From: Granulicella sp. S156
Lineage (GTDB): Bacteria; Acidobacteriota; Terriglobia; Terriglobales; Acidobacteriaceae
Assembly: GCF_009766105.1 (NCBI RefSeq)
Contig: NZ_LMUH01000009.1
Span: forward strand, 89,428 to 153,427
Length of the DNA: 64,000 bases
Direction of reading: 5' to 3'
Shown here piece by piece: positions 25,295-33,912 of the stretch. The notes beneath the pieces were generated by a model. The model ran no database searches. It was not told where the DNA came from and saw nothing but the letters and a program-made list of their open reading frames with translations. The position numbers were made by a program, and so were the translations under genes. Positions within the stretch are counted from its first letter, which is position 1; each line of letters opens with the position of its first letter.

Positions 25295-26058
25295 GCCATC
25301 CTCCGTTCTACGGCACTCTGCAACAGCCCAATCACTCCATAGCCTGTCAGCGAGATACCCGCCACCACCAGCACCGCAGCCCACATCAGCGGGATCTGGA
25401 AGTTCTGCATCGTATTCAAAATCACAATGCCCAACCCCGTAGGCGCACCGAACCACTCGCCAACGACCGCGCCGATCATGGCAGTCGTTACTGCCAGCTT
25501 CATACCGTTCAGCAGCGCAGGCAGCGCGGAGATGGCATCGAGATAGAGGAAGCGAGTCCACCAGCTTGCACCGCTCGCCTTGAAGAACTGCCCCAGCCTC
25601 TGGTCGGCGGATTGCAGTCCCGAAGTCGCGGCTACATAGATAAGAAAGAAGACAGGAATCGCCGCCAGCAGCGCGGGCGTAGCCTCTCTGCCTACCGTAA
25701 TAATCAGCACCGGCCCCAGCGCGATGGCGGGCAGTGCATTGACCACAACCGCCAGGCGATCAAGCCCCGGTTCGAGAACGGGCAACAGTTGTGCCGTCAG
25801 CGCCGTAACGCAACCCAGCGCCGCACCCAGCAGCAACCCAATGCCTGCGGAGGATACCGTAGTCACCGCCGCACGCAGCAGCAACGCGCGACGCCAGCCT
25901 ATGGTGTACACGCGTAGAACATCGCTAAGAGCAGGCAATGTCTTGCCGCCCATTCCAGCCTTGCCGGCGATCTGCCACGCTGCAAGCAGCAGAAGAAATC
26001 CGCACGCCTGATACAGCGCGCGTTGCACTCCACCGTTGTTTCGCTCGGCGTATCGCAT
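25291..26058 (-). CDS. ABC transporter permease (SsuC/ThiX-like), proximal copy
   Basis: A 255-residue polytopic permease. The EAA loop reads FKASGASWWTRFLYLDAISALPA, and the helices before and after it fit the nitrate/sulfonate/thiamine-precursor permease family. The ATG at 26058 shares one base with the ATPase stop (TGATG); a GTG one codon earlier is possible. Having two different permeases next to one ATPase points to a heterodimeric transmembrane unit. The operon order is binding protein, amidohydrolase, ATPase, permease, permease. Confidence 0.88.
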   Translation of the reverse strand: MRYAERNNGGVQRALYQACGFLLLLAAWQIAGKAGMGGKTLPALSDVLRVYTIGWRRALLLRAAVTTVSSAGIGLLLGAALGCVTALTAQLLPVLEPGLDRLAVVVNALPAIALGPVLIITVGREATPALLAAIPVFFLIYVAATSGLQSADQRLGQFFKASGASWWTRFLYLDAISALPALLNGMKLAVTTAMIGAVVGEWFGAPTGLGIVILNTMQNFQIPLMWAAVLVVAGISLTGYGVIGLLQSAVERRMA

Positions 26059-26813
26059 CACGGTTCCAGGCTCAACGTAAGGTCATCGACCAGTTGATGA
26101 AACAACTCTTGTCGCATGGTCTCGACAGCACGCGGCCGTGGAAAGGGTACTTGCAACTCGCGGATGATCCGCCCCGGACGGCCGCTCATCACCAGCACGC
26201 GATCGGCCAGAAAGATAGCCTCCTCCACGGTATGAGTCACGAGGATCGTGGTGATCTGCTTCTCCTGCCAGATGCGCTGCAACTCAAGATTCATGAAGCG
26301 GCGCGTAACGGCATCGAGCGCACCGAACGGCTCGTCGAGCAGCAGCAGTTTCGGATTCAGGCATAACGCACGGGCAATCGACACACGCTGCCGCATGCCA
26401 CCCGAGAGCTGGCTCGGCCGTGCGGACTCGAATCCCTTCAGCCCCACAAGCTCAATCAAACCCGCAATGTGCTCGCGATCCGACGTACGTCCTGCAATCT
26501 GGAACGGCAACTCCAGGTTGCCCTCCACGGTTCGCCAGGGCAGAAGCGCGTGTTCCTGAAACGCAATGCCGAGCTGCTGCTTCGCCTGCAACTGCCGTGG
26601 CGGCAGGCCGTCCACAGTGACCGTTCCGGTCGAAGGCTCATCCAGTCCCGCGACCAGATGCAGGATCGTGCTCTTGCCGCAGCCGGAAGGTCCCAGCAGC
26701 GCGACGAACTCACCCTCGCGAATCGTAAGGTCCATCGCGCTTAGGGCCAGCACGCTACGCTCCCGGTTGATCCGGAACTCTTTGCTCACGTCCTTCAGTT
26801 CAATCGTGCTCAA
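26058..26813 (-). CDS. ABC transporter ATP-binding protein (SsuB/TauB-like)
   Basis: A 251-residue cytoplasmic ATPase. Walker A is GPSGCGKST at residues 41-49, the Q-loop glutamine is in AFQEHALLPWRT, the ABC signature LSGGMRQRVS is near 136-145 and Walker B LLLLDEPFGALD near 157-167, with the H-loop in VTHTVEEA. It closely fits the nitrate/sulfonate/taurine importer class. Its start is 3 bases after the amidohydrolase stop and its stop overlaps the permease start, so this is a compact operon. It powers import of the ligand bound by the lipoprotein at the operon head. Confidence 0.92.
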   Translation of the reverse strand: MSTIELKDVSKEFRINRERSVLALSAMDLTIREGEFVALLGPSGCGKSTILHLVAGLDEPSTGTVTVDGLPPRQLQAKQQLGIAFQEHALLPWRTVEGNLELPFQIAGRTSDREHIAGLIELVGLKGFESARPSQLSGGMRQRVSIARALCLNPKLLLLDEPFGALDAVTRRFMNLELQRIWQEKQITTILVTHTVEEAIFLADRVLVMSGRPGRIIRELQVPFPRPRAVETMRQELFHQLVDDLTLSLEP

Positions 26814-26816
26814 GGA

Positions 26817-28196
26817 CTATCCGATCGCGCGGTCGAACCGCGACATCAAAGTCTGATACTGCCGCCCAACGCGTTCGCGCATCGGCCCCAGGTCGAGCGT
26901 CAACAATTCACCATCCTTCAAGACGACCCGGCCATCGATAACCACCGTCCTGACATCCCTGCCCACGGCACTCTCTGCAAGCGTAATCACCGGATCATAG
27001 TTAGGGAACTGGTCATAATCATCGGTCGCAACCAGAACGATATCGGCCTTCTTTCCCACCTCCAGGCTGCCCACCGCATGCTCCAGCCGCGCTGCCCGCG
27101 CGCCTCCGCGCAGAGCCTGTTTGAGCATCTGCTCGTGCGTTACAGGCGGGTCGACATGGTACGGCGTACCCGCTACGGCCTGTTGTCCAAGCACCGCCCC
27201 GTGCATCACCTGGAACATGTCCAGGCTCGCTCGCGTCGCAGCACCATCGGTGCCCAGACCCACCCGAATCCCACGCCGCATCATCTCTAGCAGTCGCGGC
27301 GTTCCCATCGTGTAGTTGTTCAACGCGCAATGGCAGGCGGAGACGTCTCGCTCCGCATACAGATCCAGTTCATTCAAACTCAACAGCACCGAGTGCGCCC
27401 CATGCACATAGTGGTCGAGACAGCCGATGCGTTCCAGATACTCCGCCGAGCGCATACTCCACTGCTTGATCGCGAAGTCTACCTCGTAGGTTCCCTCCGC
27501 CAGGTGCGTATGGATCGGCGTATCGAGCGCATGCGACATCTCGTGCATCCCCAGCCGCAGCGCCTCGGTGTTCACCATGAGCTGGCGCAGGGAGAGCCAC
27601 GTATTCACTCGTGGATGGTCCTTCCACCGCAACACCAGCTCTTCGCTTCGCCGCAGAGCGTCCTGGGTATCCATGCGCGACTGCGGCGGCAGGTCGTCCA
27701 CAGTGTCCATGGTGGACATCGCAATTCTGCCGCGAATGCCGATCTCGTCGGCAGCTCTGCCCATCTCATCGGGGAACGGTCCGCCCGCTTCCAGAAAGCA
27801 GGTCGTTCCGCTGCGGATCATGGCAGCATAGGCGGCGACGCCGCTGCAATACACATCCTCCGGTTCGAGGCCGCTCTCAAAGGGAATCAGATAGCGCTGC
27901 CACATCGGGCTGCGCAGCTCGCCTTTGCGGCGAATCGACGGCAGCTTGCCGTGCAGGAACTGCTGCGCGGTATGTACATGGCAATCGATAAAGCCCGGCA
28001 TCGCAATCATGCCCGGCGCGCGGATCGTCTCCGTCGCCGCAAACTTCTCAGCGGCATCGCTCGCCGCCCCGATCCAGACGATCGAATCTCCATCAACCGC
28101 AATCGCTCCATCGCGCACCAGCGTGTCCCGGTCATCGAAGCAGACAACGTCTGCTCCCGTAATCAAAAGACTCACCGCTTGTTTTTCTTCGCTCAT
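26817..28196 (-). CDS. Amidohydrolase / deaminase (AtzA/TrzA, cytosine deaminase-like)
   Basis: A 459-residue metal-dependent hydrolase of the amidohydrolase superfamily. The HxH metal motif is DCHVHTAQQ near residues 73-75, a further His lies in HTHLAEGTYE, another in GAHSVLL, and the metal-binding Asp is in GLGTDGAAT. This is the layout of aminohydrolases acting on nitrogen heterocycles such as cytosine, 8-oxoguanine, or methylthioadenosine and of the triazine hydrolases. Location between a binding protein and its ABC partner strongly suggests that it processes the imported compound, probably by deamination or hydrolysis in the cytoplasm. The exact substrate is not predictable. Confidence 0.85.
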   Translation of the reverse strand: MSEEKQAVSLLITGADVVCFDDRDTLVRDGAIAVDGDSIVWIGAASDAAEKFAATETIRAPGMIAMPGFIDCHVHTAQQFLHGKLPSIRRKGELRSPMWQRYLIPFESGLEPEDVYCSGVAAYAAMIRSGTTCFLEAGGPFPDEMGRAADEIGIRGRIAMSTMDTVDDLPPQSRMDTQDALRRSEELVLRWKDHPRVNTWLSLRQLMVNTEALRLGMHEMSHALDTPIHTHLAEGTYEVDFAIKQWSMRSAEYLERIGCLDHYVHGAHSVLLSLNELDLYAERDVSACHCALNNYTMGTPRLLEMMRRGIRVGLGTDGAATRASLDMFQVMHGAVLGQQAVAGTPYHVDPPVTHEQMLKQALRGGARAARLEHAVGSLEVGKKADIVLVATDDYDQFPNYDPVITLAESAVGRDVRTVVIDGRVVLKDGELLTLDLGPMRERVGRQYQTLMSRFDRAIG

Positions 28197-28219
28197 CTCA
28201 TCTCCATCCTGTCACCAAC

Positions 28220-28304
28220 ACCGGGTGCCCCATCCTTTGCTGCACAATTTTGTGAAGTAGCAAAAGATTTGATGGCAAAGGGTGGGGTATCGCCCGAAGG
28301 GCGA
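28220..28304. repeat. Hairpin repeat with GAA loop, inside the ABC operon
   Basis: ACCGGGTGCCCCAT (28220-28233) starts an imperfect inverted repeat (CCCCATCCTTTGC at 28228-28240 versus GCAAAGGGTGGGG at 28275-28287, one mismatch), then TCGCCCGAAGGGCGA (28290-28304). The first and last elements recur at 45988-46026. It separates the binding-protein gene from the rest of the operon. Confidence 0.7.
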
Positions 28305-28358
28305 CCGCCCCTGCCCGTGTCCGCGTTGCTTCCGATCTTCGTACCCGCATGATCCGTT

Positions 28359-29414
28359 TCACCCACGGCGGTCTTCTGCAACACTTCGATAAGCCTCTTC
28401 CAGCAAACTCAAATCGACCATGCGCTCTGGAGAAGGCAGATTCGTTCTCCCTGTCACGGCTGCCACTGCATACATGTTGGCAATGCCCTGCTTCTGGAAC
28501 CAGAACGGAATCGTTGCACCCGCCTCGACTTGCAGCGGCATCTGCAGCCGGTTCAACGTGACCTGCTGTTTCAAGTCCAATCCCAGATCGCCACCGTATT
28601 TTTCAACGGCCAGCCTCGCGGCGATAGTGGGATCGACGAGACTGTCCGCGCGCGCCCGCAGCAGGCCCTTCAGGAACCCCACGATCTGCCGCCGCTTCGT
28701 GGTCAGTGTTACGCGATCCACAAAGAGAAGGGAAGAAGGAACCTTGTAGCCCAGGTCGTAGATCTTTGTGACGAAGAAGTCCTTCCCCTGCCGCAGCCCC
28801 ATGTTCTCGAGCATCGTCGGCTGATTGGTTACGTAGCAGAAGTACGCGTCGCCCTCTCCATTCAGCAGCGCCTCGGGTGAGAAGCCGACGGGAATCAACT
28901 TGTAATCCATCGGCAGGTGATTGATGCGAAAGGTAGCGTCCAGCTCATTGCGCTCGCTCGGTCCCTGCACCAGAAAACGCCCGCCTACAAGATCGGCTGG
29001 TTTCAGCATCGGCCGCTTCGGCAGCGAGATCAGTCCGGTGGGCAGAATAGGAAACTGCGAAGCCACGATGACGAAATCGTTGTCCTGCGCTACGGCATCG
29101 AGAAAGGGAAGCCACTCTGCGTCGCCCAGCGAAGCCTGTTGCGCAGCAACTACGACGACTGGCTGTGGCGCATTCGGCCCACCCGGCAGATAGCCAACTC
29201 GAACACCCTCCTGCCGAAAGTAGCCTTTGTCCATCCCCACCCAAAGGTTGCCGTATTCCACATCGGGAAGCCATCCCAGGGCCCACACGAGCCCATCGCC
29301 GCGCGATCGTCGACAGCCCGAGAGCCCGGCCAATCCAGCTAACCCTCCTAGCTGTAGAAAGCGTCGGCGGTCCAATGAAAATGCACCTCCGGACGTTTGT
29401 AGTTCGGCTCGCAT
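28359..29414 (-). CDS. ABC transporter substrate-binding lipoprotein (NMT1/THI5/SsuA-like)
   Basis: A 351-residue periplasmic binding protein. The N-terminus DRRRFLQLGGLAGLAGLSGC combines twin-arginine residues with a lipobox (LSGC), so it is probably a Tat-exported lipoprotein. The mature part opens WALGWLPDVEYGNLWVGMDKGYF, the pattern of NMT1/ThiY-type proteins that bind pyrimidine or sulfonate-type ligands. It heads the minus-strand importer operon and the gene 162 bases downstream is the amidohydrolase. The ribosome site ahead of the ATG at 29414 is weak. A heterocyclic ligand is inferred from the neighbouring hydrolase. Confidence 0.87.
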   Translation of the reverse strand: MRAELQTSGGAFSLDRRRFLQLGGLAGLAGLSGCRRSRGDGLVWALGWLPDVEYGNLWVGMDKGYFRQEGVRVGYLPGGPNAPQPVVVVAAQQASLGDAEWLPFLDAVAQDNDFVIVASQFPILPTGLISLPKRPMLKPADLVGGRFLVQGPSERNELDATFRINHLPMDYKLIPVGFSPEALLNGEGDAYFCYVTNQPTMLENMGLRQGKDFFVTKIYDLGYKVPSSLLFVDRVTLTTKRRQIVGFLKGLLRARADSLVDPTIAARLAVEKYGGDLGLDLKQQVTLNRLQMPLQVEAGATIPFWFQKQGIANMYAVAAVTGRTNLPSPERMVDLSLLEEAYRSVAEDRRG

Positions 29415-29659
29415 GCTTCGAGAGTAGCGTGAAGCACCCCGGCGAGCTAATCGGAAAATGCGATCACTCGATCCAGAGAAATGATTGGACTTTACACCGC
29501 TCCTCTGATTCCATGAGGATCACAGATATTTTGCGTGCAGCGCCTTTGCGGTATCTGGAACCTCCTTTTCCCCACATTTCTCTGAGCTTTTTGCGCTTTC
29601 CCGTTTCATTACTGATTTCTGCTATTCAGGCGGATGCTCCGTTTTACGAGGTCAAAGGC

Positions 29660-32440
29660 ATGGCAGCACGGTTTGCACGAGGCATTGCGACAACCGTCTT
29701 TTGTAGCGTCATAGGATTTTCGACAATCCTGCCGCCCGCACTCGCGCAGAGTCCTGTCCCACCCGTCTCTGCCGAAGTCTCCTACGAGCAGACGGTAAAA
29801 CCTATCTTCGATAGAAGTTGTAGCGGCTGTCACGTGAACGGCGGCCACGCCGGTGGCCTCAAGCTGGACTCCTTCGCTCTCCTGATGAAGGGCGGCGAAG
29901 ACGGCGTCGTGATGGTTCCCGGCGATCCCACCAAAAGCATGTTGGCGAAAGCCATTCACTACGACGACACCTCCTTGCAGATGCCTCCCAAGGCCAAGCT
30001 CGCCGACGACGATATAGCCGTCATTGACCGCTGGATCAAGGAAAGCTCAACATCGATCGAGCCGAGCCCTGCTACGCCAGCCAAGACTCCAGCGGTAACT
30101 CCAGTACCGTCTCAACCTGCAACCTCGCTAGTGTCGACATCTCCCGCCGGTCCAGCTTCGCCGCAACTTGTTGCCGAGCAGGAACAGTTCTTCGAGACCA
30201 GTGTGCGGCCGATTCTCGTGGGCAAATGTTATTCCTGCCACGCTAGCGCGGCTAAGGGCGGCCTCCGCCTGGACTCGCGCAAAGCTTTGCTGCAGGGCGG
30301 AAAAGATGGTGCTGTCGTCGTCCCCGGTCATCCGGAGACCAGCATGCTCAGCTCCGCCGTCCACTACGGCGACAGCCGCTTGCAGATGCCTCCACGCCTC
30401 ATGCTCAAGCCGGAACAGGTTGCCTCGCTCGACCAATGGATCAAAGACGGCCTGATCTGGCCGGAGAGCGCTTCTACCTCGGCTACCGAAAAAGTGACGG
30501 AGGCCCAGCGCAACTTCTGGTCGTTCAGGCCACCCGTCCGTCCCGCCGTTCCAGTCGTGCAGTCCAAGTGGGCAGAGAACGACATCGACCGTTTCATCCT
30601 GGCCAATCTCGAAGAGAAGAAACTCAAGGTCGGCGCAGACGCGGACAAGCGCACGTTGATTCGCCGCGTCACCTATGACCTCACCGGACTTCCGCCCACA
30701 GCCGCCGAAGTCGAAGCCTTCACAGCTGACAAGTCTCCCCAGGCGTACGAGCACATCGTCGATCGCCTGCTCGCTTCCAAGTCCTACGGCGAACGCTGGG
30801 GTCGCATCTGGCTCGACGTCGTTCGCTATGCCGATACCACCGGCGGCGGCGGCGACTTTCCCGTTCCACAGGTCTCCAAATATCGCGACTACGTCATCGA
30901 GGCCTTCAACGAAGACAAGCCCTACGATCGCTTCATCAAAGAGCAGATCGCCGGTGACCTGCTGCCTGCCGCAACCGAAGAAGCTCATTGGAAGAGCACC
31001 ATCGCGACCGGATACCTCGCAGGCGCTTCCACCAACGACAACGCGCAGATTCCTGATGCCGTCGACAACCTCGGCTACGCCTTCCTGGGAGTGACCGTAG
31101 CCTGCGCTCGCTGCCACGACCACAAGTTCGATCCCATCCCGACCTCGGACTACTACGCACTCGCCGGCATTCTAAAGAGCACGCACTTCCCGAAGGCAGG
31201 CGATGATGGCGTCCGCTACCAGAAGGAGTTTGTCTACCGCGACCCCAGCGCACTGCAGCGTCCCGATATCGAGGCCTTTCAGGCCCAGTTGAAGCCGATT
31301 GAAGGGGCTATCTCCGCAGTGCTCGAGCTCCCCGGTACGTATGACGATCTGTTGCCACAGCTTGAGAGGCGGCGCATGAATCTCTATGCACGCGCTCCTG
31401 TCTTTCCCGAGACTGCCTATGCCGTAAGCGAAGGCAAGCCCCTGCAGGCCCAGATACAACTGCACGGAGACCCAACCAATCTTGGCGATGAGGTTCCGCG
31501 CGGGTTTCTGCAGGTGCTCGGCGGGTCATCTCTGCCGCCGGACAGCAAAGGCAGCGGACGGCTTGAGTTAGCCAACTGGATAGCCAGCAAAGACAATCCG
31601 CTTACCGCGCGCGTTCTCGTCAACCGGCTCTGGCAGGGCCACTTCGGCCGCGGCATCGTCGCGACGCCCAACAACTTCGGCAACCGCGGCCTCCCTCCCA
31701 GCAATCAGGCATTGCTGGACTTTCTCGCGACGGAGCTCATCCAGAAGGGATGGTCGATCAAAGCCATGCAACGGGAGATGGTGCTCTCGCATGCCTATCG
31801 CCTCTCTACGGCGGACATCGCGGCGAACGATGAGATCGACCCCGACAATCTCTACCTCTGGCGGCACACCAGAATGCGTCTCGATGCGGAGGAGATCCGC
31901 GACTCCCTGCTCGCCGACTCGCAACTGCTGGACCGAAGTCCGGCTGGCCTGCATCCCTTTCCTCCGCAGTCCGAGTGGAACTGGGAAGAGCAGAATCCCT
32001 TCGTGCCCGAACTCGCGAAGTACGAGAACGACCATCGCACGGTCTACATGATGGTGCAGCGAAGCGTGAAGCACCCCTACATGACGCTCTTCGACGGTGC
32101 GGACGCCAACGCCAGCACCGATCAGCGCAGCAGCAGCCTCACGCCGCTACAGGCGCTCTACTTCATGAACTCCGCCTTCCCGAAGCGCTGCGCGGACCAT
32201 CTCGCCGAGCTGCTGGATGACGGCAAGCTGACCGATGAAACCCGCCTCGACCGTGCATTCCTCCTCATCTACAACCGGCTTCCCGAAAAGGCAGAGCGTG
32301 CGCGTTCAATGCAGTTCATCCAGCAGATGAGCGAGACGTATGTGGCCCGTGGCGATGCTCCTGACATCGCCCACCAGAAGTCGCTCTCTCACCTGTTCCA
32401 GGTCATGTTTTCCAGCAACGAGTTCATGTTCATCGAGTAG
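29660..32440 (+). CDS. Planctomycete-type cytochrome c protein: two PSCyt1, PSCyt2 (DUF1549), PSD1 (DUF1553)
   Basis: A 926-residue exported protein. After a signal peptide (hydrophobic TTVFCSVIGFSTILPP, cleaved near LAQ) there are two tandem PSCyt1 domains with heme motifs SCSGCH (residues ~54-58) and KCYSCH (~190-194), joined by a Pro/Thr/Ser-rich linker at ~130-170. A third CxxCH (ACARCH, ~482-486) lies in the DUF1549 domain, and the C-terminal half is DUF1553. The ATG at 29660 has a purine-rich site ahead and begins the signal peptide; the much longer open frame overlaps the divergent lipoprotein gene. The family pairs with DUF1501 proteins, as here (gap of 14 bases), and is suspected to work in oxidative polysaccharide breakdown, but no activity is established. 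Confidence 0.9.
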   Translation: MAARFARGIATTVFCSVIGFSTILPPALAQSPVPPVSAEVSYEQTVKPIFDRSCSGCHVNGGHAGGLKLDSFALLMKGGEDGVVMVPGDPTKSMLAKAIHYDDTSLQMPPKAKLADDDIAVIDRWIKESSTSIEPSPATPAKTPAVTPVPSQPATSLVSTSPAGPASPQLVAEQEQFFETSVRPILVGKCYSCHASAAKGGLRLDSRKALLQGGKDGAVVVPGHPETSMLSSAVHYGDSRLQMPPRLMLKPEQVASLDQWIKDGLIWPESASTSATEKVTEAQRNFWSFRPPVRPAVPVVQSKWAENDIDRFILANLEEKKLKVGADADKRTLIRRVTYDLTGLPPTAAEVEAFTADKSPQAYEHIVDRLLASKSYGERWGRIWLDVVRYADTTGGGGDFPVPQVSKYRDYVIEAFNEDKPYDRFIKEQIAGDLLPAATEEAHWKSTIATGYLAGASTNDNAQIPDAVDNLGYAFLGVTVACARCHDHKFDPIPTSDYYALAGILKSTHFPKAGDDGVRYQKEFVYRDPSALQRPDIEAFQAQLKPIEGAISAVLELPGTYDDLLPQLERRRMNLYARAPVFPETAYAVSEGKPLQAQIQLHGDPTNLGDEVPRGFLQVLGGSSLPPDSKGSGRLELANWIASKDNPLTARVLVNRLWQGHFGRGIVATPNNFGNRGLPPSNQALLDFLATELIQKGWSIKAMQREMVLSHAYRLSTADIAANDEIDPDNLYLWRHTRMRLDAEEIRDSLLADSQLLDRSPAGLHPFPPQSEWNWEEQNPFVPELAKYENDHRTVYMMVQRSVKHPYMTLFDGADANASTDQRSSSLTPLQALYFMNSAFPKRCADHLAELLDDGKLTDETRLDRAFLLIYNRLPEKAERARSMQFIQQMSETYVARGDAPDIAHQKSLSHLFQVMFSSNEFMFIE

Positions 32441-32454
32441 CGGAGGCAAGTCCT

Positions 32455-33840
32455 ATGTCACATCGCAGACCGCAATCACGCCGCACCTTCATCCAGTCCC
32501 TCGCCAGCGCCTCGCTGATCCTGCCCGGCATGCTCCACGAGATGATGGCCGAGACCGTATCCCCGGCCCACTCTGCCGCTGACAATCCGCTCGCGCCCCG
32601 TGCGCCAATGTTTCCCGCCAAAGCCAAACGCGTCATCTTCCTCTACATGAGCGGAGGCGTCTCGCACGTCGATACTTTCGATCCCAAGCCGAAGCTCACG
32701 GCGGCCCACCGCCAGCTCTATCAACAGGACTTCCTCAAGGCCTCACCATGGAAGTTCAATCGCTACGCCAAATGCGGTACCGAGGTAAGCGAGCTCTTTC
32801 CTCACGTCGGCGGCATGATGGATGACATCTGCGTCATCCGCTCCATGAAGAACGACATCCCGAACCACACCCAGGCCGTCATGCAGATTCATGGCGGGTC
32901 CACGGTTGATGCCCGTCCGAGCATCGGTTCGTGGATGAGCTATGGCCTCGGCACCGTGAATCAGGAGCTGCCGTCCTACATGGTGCTCGCTCCGGAGATT
33001 CCCTACGGCGGAGCCTCCTGTTGGGACTCCAGCTTTCTTCCCGCATGTCATCAAGGCATTCGGGTGATCCCCGGGCAGGAAGCCATTCCTAACATGACAC
33101 GCCAGAGTTCCCTGGATATCCAGGAGATGGATCTCGGTCTCATCAACTTCTTCAATCAGCGCAACCTTGCCGAACACGATGGCGACAAGACACTGGCCGC
33201 GCGCATCAAGACCTTCGAGACCGCCGCCGGCATGCAGAAGGAAGCCCCCGACGTCTTCGACATCACCAAAGAGTCAGACGCAACACTCGCGCTCTACGGC
33301 ATCACGCGCGACACCAAGAAGGGCTTTGGCTGGCAGTGCCTCATGGCACGCCGCCTCGCCGAGCGCGGTGTGCGCTTCGTCGAACTCATCGATACAGGCT
33401 CGGATAAATACAACAACTGGGACTCGCACCTCGACATCAAGATGCACGCCACCCAGGCCCGCAAGGTCGATCAGCCCATCGCCGGTCTGCTGAAGGACCT
33501 CAAATCCCGCGGCATGTTGGAAGACACACTGGTTGTCTGGACAACCGAGTTCGGACGCAAGCCGGGAGACGGCTCGCCGGATGAAGCCGGTCGCACGCAC
33601 TGGTCCAAGGCCTACTCCTCCTGGCTGGCCGGCGCAGGCGTAAAGAGCGGCATCACCTACGGGGCCTCGGACGACTACGGCTATGACATCGCCGAGAACC
33701 CCTGCGACATCCATGACTTCCACGCGACCATCCTGGCCCTGATGGGGCTCGACCACAAGAAGCTGACCTACCGCCACGCTGGCCGCGACTATCGCCTCAC
33801 CGACGTCTCAGGCCATGTCGTTAAAGACATCATGACCTAA
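32455..33840 (+). CDS. DUF1501 domain protein, Tat-exported
   Basis: A 461-residue exported protein. QSRRTFIQSLASASLILPG is a twin-arginine signal. The body fits DUF1501, an alkaline-phosphatase/sulfatase-like fold: YMSGGVSHVDTFDPKP near the start, MKNDIPNHTQAVMQIHGG in the middle and VVWTTEFGRKPGDGSPDEAGRTHW followed by DIHDFHATILALMGLDH near the end, which contain likely metal ligands. It is 14 bases downstream of the cytochrome-domain gene and the two families almost always occur as a pair. The function is not known; a role with the partner at the cell envelope is inferred. Confidence 0.9.
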   Translation: MSHRRPQSRRTFIQSLASASLILPGMLHEMMAETVSPAHSAADNPLAPRAPMFPAKAKRVIFLYMSGGVSHVDTFDPKPKLTAAHRQLYQQDFLKASPWKFNRYAKCGTEVSELFPHVGGMMDDICVIRSMKNDIPNHTQAVMQIHGGSTVDARPSIGSWMSYGLGTVNQELPSYMVLAPEIPYGGASCWDSSFLPACHQGIRVIPGQEAIPNMTRQSSLDIQEMDLGLINFFNQRNLAEHDGDKTLAARIKTFETAAGMQKEAPDVFDITKESDATLALYGITRDTKKGFGWQCLMARRLAERGVRFVELIDTGSDKYNNWDSHLDIKMHATQARKVDQPIAGLLKDLKSRGMLEDTLVVWTTEFGRKPGDGSPDEAGRTHWSKAYSSWLAGAGVKSGITYGASDDYGYDIAENPCDIHDFHATILALMGLDHKKLTYRHAGRDYRLTDVSGHVVKDIMT

Positions 33841-33912
33841 TGATCTAACTAGAGGAAAAGGCACGATATGTGCTTTTATGTCTTTTGCACCCGATCCCCA
33901 TGGAGATTCGTA

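Noticed and set aside
28197-28358. A tRNA or riboswitch in the gap of the ABC operon
   Set aside because: The folded part is a dispersed repeat found elsewhere; no cloverleaf or known aptamer motif is visible.
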